A stretch of 64,000 bases of DNA, from contig JACGCM010002784.1 in assembly GCA_014058105.1 (NCBI GenBank), forward strand, positions 2,418,001-2,482,000, in the 5' to 3' direction. Shown here piece by piece: positions 1-12,029 of this stretch. Under the pieces are notes generated by a model. It worked only from the letters and a program-made list of their open reading frames with translations, was not told the DNA's origin and searched no databases. The translations under genes and the position numbers were made by a program. Numbering within the stretch: the stretch's first letter is position 1; every line of letters begins with the position of its first letter. Source of the DNA: Kingdonia uniflora. Taxonomy: Eukaryota; Streptophyta; Magnoliopsida; Ranunculales; Circaeasteraceae.

Positions 1-852
1 TATTTTAGCCCTTCTACTATTCGAGAATTCCTTAACTATTCTCAGAACTAGATTCTTGGTACTCGAGTACATTAAGTTTTTATGAACTGACTTAGTCATG
101 CAGTCCTAGTCATAAACAGGTAACTTGAAATCTGAATTGCTATGCAGCATGACAAGAAGTTGTATCGCACCAAACTAAGAAATTTTGTGTATGTTATAAT
201 CCTACATAAATCAAAATCCCTTAGATTATTTACCTACATGATTTTCTGGTCATGTTGCGTAGCATGATTTATCCGCATGATTTTCTGATCATGTTGTCTA
301 TTTCAAATTTACTATGGCTATAAACAAGTATGTTATAAATGTCTTTCAATTAATATTTTGTCAATCTCACTAGGTTATTTTTCTTCCAGACTCTTATAGA
401 TTTTATGAAATTCTTCTTCTTGTTCATTAAAGAGCCGAATTTTATTGTTTTTAAGCTTCATAATTGATTTCCTATGTTACTTATTTGTAGGCGGCTTCCT
501 ATACTTAATCCAAAACTTCTTTTGTCTTTGTGTTGACCAAATTTTTTTCTTTTACACCCTTTGCCATTGAAGACATTATCATTTTCTTAGATCATCTCGA
601 TGTGCTACAACTTCTACTGTTAATGTTGAAAGATCACGGGTATGGATTAATTATTAACTTTTTCCCTTAAATTGTTGTTTTTCCCTTCTTTTTTGAAAAA
701 GAACAAATCCATTCATCAATGATAAAATATGTAATTTTTTTACGAAAATTACTGATAATTCCATAAACCTATAACACTTAATGTTTTCAACAAAACAAGT
801 CTCTAATTTATTGTTTTTCATTATGCACATATAATACTAATATTAGTGCAAC

Positions 853-1119
853 ATGCTTTATATTGTAGATTTCTATGCCTCTTTTGCGAGAAGCGGCAGT
901 TGCTCATTTCCTGAACTTCCATCAGCATATTGTTGCACTGGGAAGGCGTTACTACTTCCTAGTCTCCAAGAAAGCGAGGAGGCAGAATATGAGGTTATTG
1001 TTGATATAATTTTCGAGGAAAATTCTTCGGTCTTTGGTCAACGTGGGGTTTTCTTTGACGAACGTTTAATTAGCACGAAGATCAAGTACCCAAGGATTAT
1101 TCTGTATTTTGCCTATTAG
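853..1119 (+). CDS. Uncharacterised 88-codon ORF inside the CACTA element
   Basis: This open frame stands out from the surrounding AT-rich sequence. It is preceded by a possible splice acceptor (TATTGTAG near 870) and followed at its stop by a possible donor (TTAGGTAAAT near 1117). It could therefore be a copied exon of a host gene. The middle is acidic, with a run of Glu, Ser and Ala, and it ends in hydrophobic residues. I do not recognise the family and assign no function. It may be a chance ORF. Confidence 0.2.
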   Translation: MLYIVDFYASFARSGSCSFPELPSAYCCTGKALLLPSLQESEEAEYEVIVDIIFEENSSVFGQRGVFFDERLISTKIKYPRIILYFAY

Positions 1120-1604
1120 GTAAATTTTCTTATAAACTCTTGTACATTTTTTGAAATTCTTCTTGTTATCCATTTAACAACTAAAAGTTCAAAGGGTTTG
1201 ACCTTTATAATTTATTTGTTATGTTAATTTTCTTGCAAGGTGCTTCCCATCTTTTTGAAGGCTTTTATAATGGATTGATGGCGTTCCTTATTCTTGGACC
1301 CGTTACTACTTTTGAGGTTATGGTATGAACACTATTATATTAATCATTTACTTTTGAAGCCACTGCGCTTCCTTTTTTTATTTCTTAATCCATGGTTTTT
1401 TTGGATTTATTATAGGGAACATGCATATAGCTTGTAACTAGTGTACCTGGATTTGTTGGGCCAATATTTATAAATAAAACAAGTTATTGAATTGTGCTTT
1501 TTGTTTATATATGTTATATATGATGTATACAACTAGTGCAATTTGCTTTTCTGAATTGTACAGGTTTTGGCTATTTTTTTGATATTTTTAAAAAATAACT
1601 AAAA

Positions 1605-2043
1605 ATTAAATTACCACAGACTAAAGCAGTGATAAATATCCTAATTATACTACTGATATTATCCGTGGTAAAAAATTTAACTACGGACAAAAGTAGTGGT
1701 ACATATAATATTATATCACTGATTATATCCGTGGTAAAAAACTTACCACGGATTTACTTAATATCAAGATAAATTAGATAACCACAGAAAAATTCTATGG
1801 CAATATTGCTAGGGATTTACTCCATATCAATATAAATTAGATAACCATAGTAAAACTCTGTAGAAAAAATATTGCCATGGATTTACTCCGTATCAATATA
1901 AATTAGATTACCACAGATAAACTCTGTGGCAAAAATATTGCCACATACCTTTTACTACAGACCTCCACTACAAACTTTATCCATGGTAAAATCACTATTA
2001 CCATAAATAAGGACCGTGATAATTTAATAAAATTGGTATAGTG
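1605..2043. repeat. CACTA subterminal repeat array
   Basis: Short motifs of the type ACCACGGAT, CTGTGGCAA and ATCCGTGGTAA recur in both orientations at intervals of 20-60 bp up to the terminus. The phrase ATCAATATAAATTAGATAACCA occurs several times with small changes. In En/Spm-like elements such subterminal motifs are transposase-binding sites. The motif family resembles that at 47090-47320 and after the terminus at 55090, so three related ends lie in this window. Confidence 0.65.
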
Positions 2044-2458
2044 TAATACGCAGTTGATTTTACTTGGAAACCTCAGTGAAGACTAAAAAACTACCACCTC
2101 GAGGAGGGTTTAAATGTAAAATCCACTAAAATGCTAATCTATTATACTTATAGAGAAATGTAGATAGTGGGTGTGCAAAAAAAAAAATCGTTCCCCTCGG
2201 TGTTGTATGCTCTACCTGTATTTATAGTCGGATATATGCAGTTACAAAATATAATGTTTCTTCTATTATTAAGGTTGGCAAATATTACGGAGTACATACA
2301 ATGACTATATTTGACCAAGTATAATGGCTACTATAGATAGTTGAGCTCTGTAGTTGTAGATTGGATTGTTCTCAAATTATAGTTAGATATACGATTAAAT
2401 ACCTTCGACACGCCTTTGATAGTTCTCTTTTATCGAATCTGGGGAATATGCTACTACA
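2044..2458 (-). repeat. 3' LTR of Tat copy 1 (cut by the CACTA element)
   Basis: It aligns along its length with 13262-13684. Shared blocks include GTAGATAGTGGGTGTGCAAA, TTTGACCAAGTATAA and the terminal GGGAATATGCTACTACA. About 80 bp of its outer end are missing because the CACTA element sits there. Differences from the sister LTR are frequent, so the insertion is not recent. Confidence 0.85.
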
Positions 2459-2686
2459 ATCGCCATATTCTCGGTAGAATTATTTGTGGATGTGTCAAAA
2501 ATAATATTTTAGGACTTCTGATGTTGACTTTTTTCAATGGAAAAGATGATGGGGGATAAAAATCCTTGATTCGCAGCGTGAATGTAGGTAAATTATCTTG
2601 ACTAGTGTTGTATATGTGTTGGGATAGATTTGGATTCTTCTATAATTAGCCATGTTCGTTAGAGGATACACAAAGTATTTTCTACA

Positions 2687-2990
2687 ATGGTGAGAAATCG
2701 ATCTCATTGCCAGTATGATGCAGAGGAAAGTCGTATAGCCATTAAGGTTGCTGAGTAGAGGAGCGATATTTTAGAATTTTTTCTATTTCGACATACTTCC
2801 TTCTCGAGGCCTTTGAAAATTGCAAGGATGTTGTCAGAGCAGATGGAGGTGGAAGCTAACCGTTGGCTATGGTATGGTGTTTTTTTCAGAGGAAGTACAA
2901 GAGATTACTCATCGTTGTACTGTGCTAAGGTATATTGCAGAGGATGAGATAAGGCAAGAAGATATTTTTGCTGCTAGAGGAGTTTTGATT
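2687..2990 (+). pseudogene. Small antisense ORF, relative of the two in Tat copy 2
   Basis: From an ATG at 2687 a frame runs rightwards with one early stop, then shifts frame near 2900. By eye it resembles the two ORFs of about 110 codons at 24203 and 25040: a paired aromatic FF followed by His about 30 residues in, then a Glu-rich stretch (QMEVEAN here, VEVEARE there), then an aromatic Trp-Tyr pair, then a Leu/Ala/Glu helix. It occupies the same place, just inside the 3' LTR and antisense to pol. No function is known to me. The similarity is weak and needs an alignment. Confidence 0.35.
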
Positions 2991-3226
2991 CTATGTGGAC
3001 AAGCAAATCATGTGCTATATTTCAAATGTAATTACATGTAATCATGTTATATACTTTTTCTCGATAAAATAAAATGTGTCCATTTGATTAATATCTTGTC
3101 AACGTATAACTTAGTTATGATATTGTGTTGTCGAAGATATTTTGAATTTTGAAAATTTATATGTAATTGTCCCGTGAATATAGGGCATAAATAAAAATAA
3201 CAGATATGGTGGGGGTTGTCAAAGAA

Positions 3227-4663
3227 CAATGGCTAGGTGTTTTCCTCCAGGTGATGTATTAATTTACAAGGATTTTGATATTCCATCTCTTTTTGTGAGT
3301 TTGAGAACTGCATTTGAGAATATGGAGAGGACTGAGGATGCTGGGGTGTATCTAGATGGTATAACGTAACATTATATTTGTCTATTGTCTTTATAGAGGA
3401 AAAGAGCAAATGAATCCGAGAAGAGGTGTGCTAGGCAAATAAAAAGGAAAACTGCCAAACGATTAGGCAAAAGGTCTCAAGGTGCTGCGTCGAACCGCCG
3501 CATGTGTTTTATAAATACCCCTTTGTCTGGTGACGGTTCCCACTATTGGTTTTCTGAAAGTTCAAGAATTTATTCTAATTATTTCTGCTCTTCCCTTGTA
3601 AATTGTTCCAGTATTGGTACCGAGGAGATCTCTGAACTTATTAAAAGCGCAAAAGTTACGAAGGAGAAAGATTTGGAAGTAGGTCATCTTCAAGGTTAGT
3701 ATTGTATGCCTTTCTATGATTTCCTTTATTATGTTTGATTTAACTGTGATTGAATGAAACCCATTATAGATTATGTTTGTATGTATGTAGTTTATAAGTT
3801 AATTAAAATAATATTTAGCTTAACACGGGCAATTTGTAGTTGAGAACTGCTTAAGGTTTGGGTGGTTATTTACTAGATTGGGTTGTGGATTGGTTTAATG
3901 GTGCTAATTTAAAGTATGAATCTTGGACCAATGTGTTTGTCCATGTATATAAGGATTGGTGTTTCCTTGATTGGGATAGAGATTATGGATTTTCTTTTCC
4001 GTGGAGGATACGGTGTTAAGTTTAGAAAGTGTTTTGGATGCGGCGAAAGAGATAAGAGGCTTAATGAAGGAGGTAATATGTAATTGTCTGAATTTATGCC
4101 ATTTATTACCTTAATTTCTATTGGTGATATCGAAAAAAAATATTATTTCCTTTTTTGGCGTGAAACTTGGTGTCATTTTCTCCATTTTCATCTTCGAGAT
4201 GAATTGTTGAATAAACCTATATAAAAACTTTGGGAAGAAATATAAGTAGTTATATAATGGTCGACATCAATATATAGTTAATATGAAAACTTAATAAAGC
4301 TTCATTTAAAATGATCGAGAATGAGATAGTAACAAATGTGTTGATCTATTGAGTATAAGCTCGACAAAGTTCGATATGACTGCCCCTCGAATGTTAATGT
4401 GGCAAAAAAATTAAATTAATTTTTAGTATAAAAGAGATGTAGAGCTAATTAAAAATGATATGATTTTCAGGTTCGAATGGTTGAACCAGTTGAAAATACT
4501 AATCTTCCTGATGCGGATATAGAAGGAATTATGATTAATGTTGTCGACGTTGAACCCATAATTATTGATGTCACAACTTATGTACGGAGTTAGGTAAAAA
4601 TTATAAGGTTGGAAATATGGGTGTTGATGAGTACAAAGAATATGCAGGAACTTGTATGGCAAA
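3227..4663 (+). pseudogene. Antisense ORF region of Tat copy 1, first half
   Basis: Coding-like pieces alternate with intron-like AT-rich stretches. A frame starts at ATG 3227 (MARCFPPGDV...), an apparent acceptor TTTATAG occurs near 3398, and a 65-codon open piece at 3502-3699 ends at an apparent donor AAGGTTAGT. Further scraps lie at 3990-4080 and 4470-4600, the latter rich in Val, Glu and Asp as in the start of the copy 2 antisense gene (26600-26700). The solo LTR at 4664 splits the region. No intact product is possible. Confidence 0.4.
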
Positions 4664-5184
4664 TGAAGCACGCCGCAAAATCCAATAATCGGTAGCTAGA
4701 CCAATTACTGAGATTCAAAGACATGCAGGTCGGGGAATCTAATCGATTCACCCCCCACAAATGACTGAGCCATAGACAAGTTCAGGCTCAATAATTTACA
4801 ATAGCATCACCAGAGAAAAAGAAGCACAAAGCGGAAGCAAAAGATATATATACATCAAACTGAAAATATAAATACAATATCTCGAAATACTATACAACAT
4901 CAAAAGATTAGATCATACAAGAACACTAATACAAGAAGAAACTGCCGCAACAAAAACTATTCCAACCTAGCTGAATCCCTCAGCAACACAAGCTACTCTG
5001 CCTCTGAAAGGGGGAAATACGAGAGTGAGCAAAACTATGGCTCACTAATAACCCAACAATGCTAAACAACCTACTAATAAAACGGTGCAGAGAAAGAGGG
5101 AGAGGTGCATAAGATAATGAATAATAAAGGTACAGTAATATATATAAGATAAGGAAAGAGAAGAGGAATTATGATATAGATGAG

Positions 5185-5275
5185 GTGATATGATGATATG
5201 CTAATGATATGATATGATATGATGAACTTGGATAATCCCATAATTATCCCAAATGTTAGATGATATGATATGATC
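5185..5275. repeat. GATAT-rich microsatellite
   Basis: Imperfect runs of ATGATATG are repeated within the solo LTR. Low-complexity sequence with no coding role seen. Confidence 0.6.
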
Positions 5276-6934
5276 TACTATGGTCCTAAATGTTGAATGA
5301 TTTATGATGTGGTGAACCAATGTACTAGACCCTATAAATAAATGTATTGGTCTGATCAGCCGCTAATGCAATATAACCTTAAAGAGATCTCAATTAGATA
5401 CAATGGGTATAATTGGGTTACCAGCTCGACCACGCTGAAGGATTTACACACGGAGCCAACGTTCGAAACAGTGTTAACTTATTCCAAGGGACTTCAACCT
5501 CACAGAGGATAAGACCGGTACCTGAGGAACTGTCACATACCATCCCACTCCCGAAGGGTAATAGATATGATAGTACCTGTCACTAACGACTCACCTACTA
5601 TTTTAACCCGATGTAGGAATCCTGGGTCTTATCGAGGGTCAACCGATATAGAGCTTTGTTATGTATCCGATCCCGTTAAGGTAAAATATCACAAAAACTA
5701 CATATAAAAATAGATCCCAAGGATCAAAACATGACCGCCGTCAACAAGGCAAGTACACATAGGATAACCCCCTGCTTGAGAGAAGGGTAAACAATCCTAA
5801 CACCACATACATAGGTTAATCAAATCTGCCAATGAGAATGGTAAACAAATCTTAACACAGATGCAAATAGTGACTCAGTCACACCATCTAAATATAGATG
5901 AAACAATAACTTAACCGTCACAACATCTAACCATAGATGAACAGTGACTAATCAACCAGTCACAACATCAAAACACTTTAGTCTCCAAAAGAGTGAAATA
6001 GAACACAACAAAACAATATCAGTCTCCAAAGGACTGAAACACAACAACAAAACAACATCAGTCTCCAAAAGGCTGAAACACAGTATCCGAGGACAGAGCC
6101 ACGGGACACCAGACGAATGCACAATCAAACATCAGATGCACAAGTCCTTAAGACAAAAGAGAAACACAACTCCACATGCGAAACAGTATCCAAGGATAAA
6201 GCCACGAGGATACTACACAAAAACACAACTCTTAAAAGACAAGAGAGACACAACCCAACATGCCTAAGAAAGGAAAATCGAGTATAAACAACTACAAGAA
6301 CAAGTTAGAGGTAATTACGTTGTACTGTTCAAGCGAAGCCGCTGGAACTAGTGTAACTGCTCCTAATAAATCCTAAAAGTCCAAGACCTACAATAACTAA
6401 AGCCTAAATCACATACGCCTCAATGCCAAGTGCAATCACTCTAACTAACACAGATCAAATTAGTAAAGGAATTTAGCAAAGAAGAGAAACTCGTCTGCTA
6501 AAGGATAAATCCAAGCCACAAAACCAACAATCAACAGGGTAACCCAACCCCAACACCCCAGGCAACAATCACACCAATGCCAACAAATCAACCCCTGCAA
6601 TAACCACAACTCCGCAATCTCAACAATAACCCCAATCTCCAACCCTAACAAAACACAAACCCTAAAATAACCCAAGCCTTAATTCGAATCAACAATACGG
6701 AAAGGAAATAGGAAAATTACTCACCGAAGGAAGCGCGACTGAGCTCGGCAAGGAATCGCGACGAATCGGCTAGCAAGAGAGGATTCTAATTAGGAAGAGT
6801 AAGTGAGAGAGAGAAAAAAAAATGAAATGAAATGGGTAATTAAACCCTAAAACTAACACTCATCTCGAGGAAGGGACCAACGACCAAGAATTGCGTGAAA
6901 AGACCCAAAATGGTCATCAAAACACGCCTTTGTA

Positions 6935-7125
6935 CGAATATAATATGTTTCTATTCAAACAAAATAAAGCAGGCAGAAGTCTATTCGAACAGAAAAAGGC
7001 TTGTTCGAACAGAACCAAACAGATAGGAATCTATTCGAACATGAAGGATGTTGTTCAAATAAAATGAAGCAAAAAGAAATTTATTCGAACAGGAACAAGT
7101 CTGTTCGAATAGAACTGAACAGAAA
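6935..7125. repeat. Repeated TTCGAACA motif in the solo LTR
   Basis: The core TATTCGAACA or TGTTCGAACAGA occurs about seven times in 190 bp, spaced roughly 20-50 bp, with the half-site TTCGAA palindromic. It lies downstream of the presumed LTR transcription start (the LTR reads leftwards). Its role is unknown. Confidence 0.6.
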
Positions 7126-7555
7126 CAGCCCAGAAGTCCAAAAACAAAAGATTCCCTCCAACAAAAACTGAAGAAACCCAAAAGAGAAAACCTAACACAG
7201 ATCTGCCCTGGATCCCACACCACAGAACAGTTAACAACAACAACAACAATACACCAACAGCATGCCCTCTCCACCAAACCTACTACAGGCACCCAAAAAC
7301 CACAACAAACACGCCCACCACCAAGCCAACCACAGGTTCCACGAAACCAACCACAGGCTTCACCAAGCCAACTACGGGTTCCCAAAACTACAACACAACC
7401 TCCTCCGCCCAACAACTACCAAAACCACCGAAATGAAGAACACTAAACCTGATAAAAGCAATAAGATGAAGATGCAAATGAATAGTGATGCATGAATGAT
7501 GATAATGAATAATAATCAATAAATAAAAATAAAGAAAAAAATATGGGTCATTACA

Positions 7556-9594
7556 TTTTGATAGTGTGAAGGAAGAGGTTGATGAGGAGAGAACTGAGAT
7601 AGATATTAAACATGATCCTTAAACTTGTGATCGAGGAGAATGTTCTGATAGGGGCAGTGTAAGGGGTGATACAGATGGAGATATCAATGAAGATGGTGAG
7701 TGTTATGGTGATGGTGAGGAAACTACTGAAGAAATCCCTATAGATGGTATTCTTATTCATCATGAATAGATTAGGAAAGGCTTGAAGTTACCTCTTCGAG
7801 TTGATCCAAAGAAGTTTTTTAATTTCGTCGAGGTCACCCCAGGTTAGTTCAACCTCAATGTATATGATTTGTTCTAGGTTGTTGATGCATTGAATGTTTT
7901 AGTTAAAGATAAAGCAATTGATATTTGTGGACGATCTGCTTGTGTACTGCATACTAAAGCATAATGTAGGTAAGTTGGGGTATAAGCATTTGGCCAGGTA
8001 TTTGAAAAGCTTACTATTGTATGATATGGTGTTGACTGGTGGTAAATATTTTGCTGATCAGCTTATTGGTTCAGGAAATTATGAGTTCGACCCTTAAGAC
8101 CCTGGTGAACCTCTGTAGTGGAAACATTTTTACTTAGGTTATTAGTATATGCCTGTTTATTTGTGTCTTATCAAACCTTTTTAGTTGTAAATGTGTTAAC
8201 TGGTTGTTTACTATTTATATAGCGCTGAAGAAGGTCGACAAGAAATCAAAGGTGAAGGATAGGTTGTATAAATTAAAGACAAATTACAACGGCTGGATCG
8301 ACGATCTTGTTAACGATATGGAGGCTGTCAAAGATCATTTTAAGGAAGCTGGGTTGAAGAGGGGTAGAACTAAAGGTGATAAAGTATGCCTTATAGATAA
8401 TAAGATGTCTGCAAAGACCAAGAAAATAATATATTCTAGCATTCTACTCGAGAACCCCAATCTAAGCCGGTATAGAACTGACTCTGCTGCTGTAGAGAGG
8501 GAGGCACTGTTGAGTGGGGCTTCAGGAAGGCTAAAAAGAAGAAAAGGGCTGCCACTTTACCTTCTGCACCTACTCCTCCTACCAAGAGGGTAACTTAACA
8601 AACCCCTTTAGAGAAGCAAGGGAAATGAGGGGTTGTCGTTATTGTGACTGAGATTACTGCTGACGCTCGACTAGTGAAGGCAATTCTCATGCCATTACAA
8701 AAGGTTGCAGGGTAGAAGAAGGGTGTTTTCGATTAACTAAAATTGAAGCCTACTAAAAATTTGGTGGACTTAGAGGAAGAAACAAATTGAACAATTAAGG
8801 CCTTTGCATCTGGAACGATGTCAATGGAGCATGACTTTGATAACTTCTTGGCTGGAGCAGAGAACATCTCATATTTCTTTGTTTATGGGCATCGAATGAT
8901 GAATCAGGTGAGGAATCTTAATGTATTATATCGATTAATAAATTTGGTCCCTTTGTCTAGAACACATGCTTTGACTATAACGCAGATCAAGAAGTTGTTC
9001 CTTAATTTCTTGGAGGGCAGAACTTAGCCGACGAAGTCTTGGTATGTAAAAATATTGAGAAAGAGCTGGTGAGAGAGAAAAGGGAGCTCGAAGCTGAGTT
9101 AGTTAATGTTAAAGCTAGTTCGGTTAAGCTATATTAAGGAAGCTGCCATCCGTGAGGCCAAGAAAATATAGGAGACAGAGAAGAGAGAGGAGATCGAGAA
9201 GCTAAAGACTGATGTTGCCAAGAAGAGGGAGAAGTCCTTGGCCCTGCAAAAATCAAACTTTAAGGATGACATTCCTAAAAAAATTCTATCTGTGAGAAAG
9301 TTGATAGAAGTAGAGAAGGATAAGGCTCTTGCAGAGGTTGTCGTAGAGGCAAATTTGGTGGGTTTTAATTCCTTGAGGTGCATGAAGGCAAACTTCCCAG
9401 GGCAATTCAAGTTGATGGAGGAGAGAAATGATTTTTATAAGGGGCCTATTGCAGCTGCTGGTATCGTATTTGTAGATTCTGATGCCGAGGAAGATCTGTC
9501 AGAGACTATAGCTGCTACTCTAGTTTTGACTGATGTTACTAAGAAGGCAGAAGAGGAATTCTCGATGATCGCACTCCCGGTCTCAGAGAAGTAA
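7556..9594 (+). pseudogene. Antisense ORF of Tat copy 1, second half (coiled-coil protein)
   Basis: After the solo LTR the plus strand again reads as a coding relic. A block GLKLPLRVDPKKFFNFVEVTP (7780-7845) matches the block RIELPLRRLVKEVLNFLRVAP of copy 2; this is the pattern of the plant 'putative gypsy type transposon' family (Pfam Transposase_28). After an acceptor near 8220 a basic segment follows (8222-8590). A block ending YGHRMMNQ (about 8908) stops at a donor-like GTGAGG. The C-terminal part (9040-9594) is a Glu/Lys-rich coiled coil ending in an acidic tail, open for the last 118 codons. Several stops and frameshifts break it. Its function in Tat elements is not established. Confidence 0.55.
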
Positions 9595-9784
9595 TGATTT
9601 GCTATTTTTTATATGTTTTCTAGAGATTTTAGTGGTATGCTTTATCGAATATTTAATGATAAGCTATAAAACTGGTTGATAGGACCTGTTGACAATAGTT
9701 TTTTTTATTTTTAAAAGATGAATGTCTGAATTACTTTTTTAATTGTCGATAAGTAAGATATAACTAGCCTAATACATGTGATAT

Positions 9785-10090
9785 AATGGCTGGTACCCCT
9801 TGATGGGGTATCATTTTGATTATATCAAGACTGACAACATAACCAGTTATGGACTATTGTTTGGATAATGTGACTTAGATATGTTGCCCAATTATGGAAT
9901 ATCTATTTCGATTGATAAGATAGCTATATTTTGGCTTGTCGAGTTAGTTATGATATTCAGTTATGTTTCCCATTTATGGGATAGTTGTTTCGATTGAAAA
10001 GATAACCATGTCATAACCTGTCAAGTTAGTAATAATGTTTATATATCCCCTTTATGGGATATCTATTATCGAATAAGTGAGACTCGAATT
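9785..10090. repeat. Tandem repeats of about 80 bp between the antisense ORF and pol
   Basis: The block TTATGGGATATCTATTTCGATTGA...GATAACCATG...CCTGTCAAGTTAGT recurs at about 9893, 9973 and 10051, with a more diverged copy near 9800. The array sits exactly between the 3' ends of the convergent antisense ORF and pol. Tat/Ogre elements are known to carry variable tandem repeats in this 3' untranslated region. Confidence 0.55.
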
Positions 10091-10507
10091 TGATATTAAC
10101 TTGTAAAGTTTTGTTAAAATTGACAGTAGATAATTTATTGAAATGTTATGAAAGAAAAATTGTTGCTATGATAGAGAATAAATTACAATTCCTATTTGTA
10201 GAACATCTTCAAATGGGTTGTATTCCATGGGTACTTTAGTTGTAGTTCATCTTTAATCATTAACCAGTATATGCCACTATCGATTTTAACATCTTCAAAT
10301 GAGCTGTATTCCATGGGAACTTTAGTTGTACTTTAGTACTGTCTTGAATTTATCAAAATACAAGGTCGTCGATGTCGAATGCGTACTTTCTCACCTTCTT
10401 GTTGTACGCTTTTCTGATAGTGTCATGGTATCTCCCCAAGTTTGCGATAGCATGATCTTAAGTTTCTTCGATCTAATTGAGATTATATAAATGTCCGAGT
10501 TCATTTT
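10091..10507. other. Untranslated spacer and pol 3' end of Tat copy 1
   Basis: No open frame of note. A direct repeat, AACATCTTCAAATG followed by TGTATTCCATGGG-AACTTTAGTTGTA, occurs at 10200 and 10290. Weak integrase C-terminal coding on the minus strand may begin near 10370. Confidence 0.4.
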
Positions 10508-11250
10508 CTTCATCTGTTATTTACCTTCTAGCAGTTGGAAGGTCGAGGTGTAAAGGAATGATTGCTTTTGTGCCGAAGGTCATCATGAATGGTGTGCAAC
10601 CTGTAGAGGTTTGAGGTGTAGTTCTATATGCCCATAGGACACTGAGTAACTCTTTGACCCACCTTCTTTTCTTTTCATCCAACCACTTTTGTAACCCTAA
10701 CTTGATACTCTTATTAATGGTTTTAGCCTGGCCATTTTCCTGGGGGTAGTAAGGTGTCGATGTAGTCAACTATATTTTGTATTTATTGTAGAATTTATAG
10801 AATTTGTTACGGATGAATTGCTTGCCATTATCCGACCTTATCATTTGTAAACATCTAAACCTTGTGAGGATGTGTTCCCATAAAAACTCAATTACTTTAT
10901 TTTTGTTAGAGTGACAAAGTGGAACAGCCTCAACCCATTTGGTGAAATAAGATATAGCTACAAGGACAAAAAATTTGTTGCCCAAGGTGGGGTGGAATGG
11001 ACTAATGATGCCGATTGCCCATCTTTAAAATGACCATAAGACATTAGTGTCATGTATGGCAAGGACTGGGATTTTTATGTCTTGAGTGTGGATTTGTAGC
11101 ACTTTCGAACAAAATCTTCACAGTCTTGCCTCATCTTTGGCCAATACAAACCTTGAGTGAATGCTCTTTGAGCCAGTGATCGTCATGAGACATGTGTTGC
11201 GCAAAGTCCTTCATGTAGTTCTTTAATTTTAACTTGTATTTTTTTTATGA
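10508..11250 (-). pseudogene. Integrase of Tat copy 1
   Basis: Integrase inserts the retrotransposon cDNA. The catalytic core reads from 10985 down to 10521: the segment FTKWVEAVP, the second acidic site in IRSDNGKQF, then YYPQENGQAK and WAYRTTPQTSTGCTPF, all characteristic of gypsy integrase. A stop at 10767-10769 separates the two halves. The catalytic Glu expected after NGQA is Lys (codon 10721-10723). The His/Cys zinc-binding part lies upstream near 11040-11250 and is broken. It is a dead copy lying downstream of RNase H in the normal pol order. Confidence 0.8.
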
Positions 11251-11589
11251 AATACATTCAATTTTTTGGACCTCCGCAGATAATTCTGGATAGCACTCCT
11301 CCTTGTACTTTAAATCTTGGATATTTTGCTAAAAGGGATCGAGCTTATTCCTTGTTCTGGGGAAGAATATTGGAGTTGAAGTATATGAGGAATAGTTTTC
11401 TCTTGTTTTTGGGATCTTCATCTTCGGTAACTAATTTGCATTGCATATTTTGTATCAAGGCTGGAATGTTGGATCACTTCGATGTCTAATGTTCTTTTCT
11501 CACTGTCCACGAGCATTGCGGCTATGCATGCTAGTGCATTAGAATGTCAGTTCTTAGCTCTTGGTAAATAAGAAATTGTAGCTTTTTTA

Positions 11590-11915
11590 AGCTTTTTTAG
11601 CTTTAATTTCTTTGACCAGAGCGGCATATTCAACCATTTTACCTAATGTTTTGAATATTTTGTTCTAATGGTTGGCCACAACTAATGAATCTACATAGAC
11701 AACAATGTCTTCCACTCTAAGTGAGATTGTGAGGTTTAAGACTTGTAAGATTGCTTCATACTCCGTTTCATTGTTCGTTGCATAGAACTTGAGTTTGATA
11801 GCTTTCTTGATTATGTGGTTGGAAGGTATCACCAGAACGATGCAAATCCTTAATCCTCTAGGCCCCTTAAATCTATCTGTAAAGAGTCTCCATCATGTAC
11901 TTTTGGACCATGCTT
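11590..11915 (-). pseudogene. Archaeal-type RNase H (aRNH) of Tat copy 1
   Basis: The minus strand reads LQTDGSFRGPRGLRI, then IPSNHIIKKAIKLKF, then ATNNETEYEAIL and a DSLVVANH segment, the usual pattern of the second RNase H in Tat elements with Asp, Glu and Asp catalytic positions visible. It is followed directly, on the gag side, by a short direct repeat and then gag. The first RNase H, RT and protease that should lie between are absent. Confidence 0.7.
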
Positions 11916-12029
11916 CTGGTTCTGTAATAGAGTCACTGGTTAATACTTTTTGAAGTTCTTTCCATTCTGGGTCTTCAACGGGGAAATTTGCTAAGAAGTT
12001 CTTTCCATTCTGGGTCTCCAGCATGAATA

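Larger units (their letters stand above)
1..2043. mobile_element. CACTA (En/Spm-like) DNA transposon, right-hand part
   Basis: The right edge is a CACTA terminus: the last bases read TTGGTATAGTG, the reverse complement of CACTATACCAA. It is preceded by about 440 bp of subterminal repeats. It lies inside the left LTR of Tat copy 1: after 2043 the sequence resumes with TAATACG, which is continuous in the sister LTR near 13262, so TAA at 2044-2046 is the likely 3-bp target duplication. The left end is not in the window. Positions 1-1600 are AT-rich and contain intron-like stretches and one short ORF, so they could be element interior or captured gene sequence. No transposase motif is visible. 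Confidence 0.65.
4664..7555 (-). mobile_element. Solo LTR of a Tekay-like chromovirus
   Basis: Read on the minus strand the unit begins TGTAATGACCC and ends in sequence matching the 3' end of the long LTRs at 14756-21934: TTCCCCGACCTG, then CAGTAATTGGTC, then a terminal GGATTTTG block. The promoter region also matches, with CTCGAGATGAGT followed by CATTTCATTTCATTT. There is no internal coding region, primer site or second LTR, so it is a solo LTR left by recombination within an element that had inserted in the antisense region of Tat copy 1. I could not find a clean 5-bp target duplication, so the ends may be off by a few bases. Confidence 0.6.

Noticed and set aside
6981..7415. 144-codon minus-strand ORF rich in Gly, Trp, Cys and Phe
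   Set aside because: It falls in the repeated TTCGAACA part of the solo LTR, has no known pattern, and overlaps an equally open plus-strand frame.
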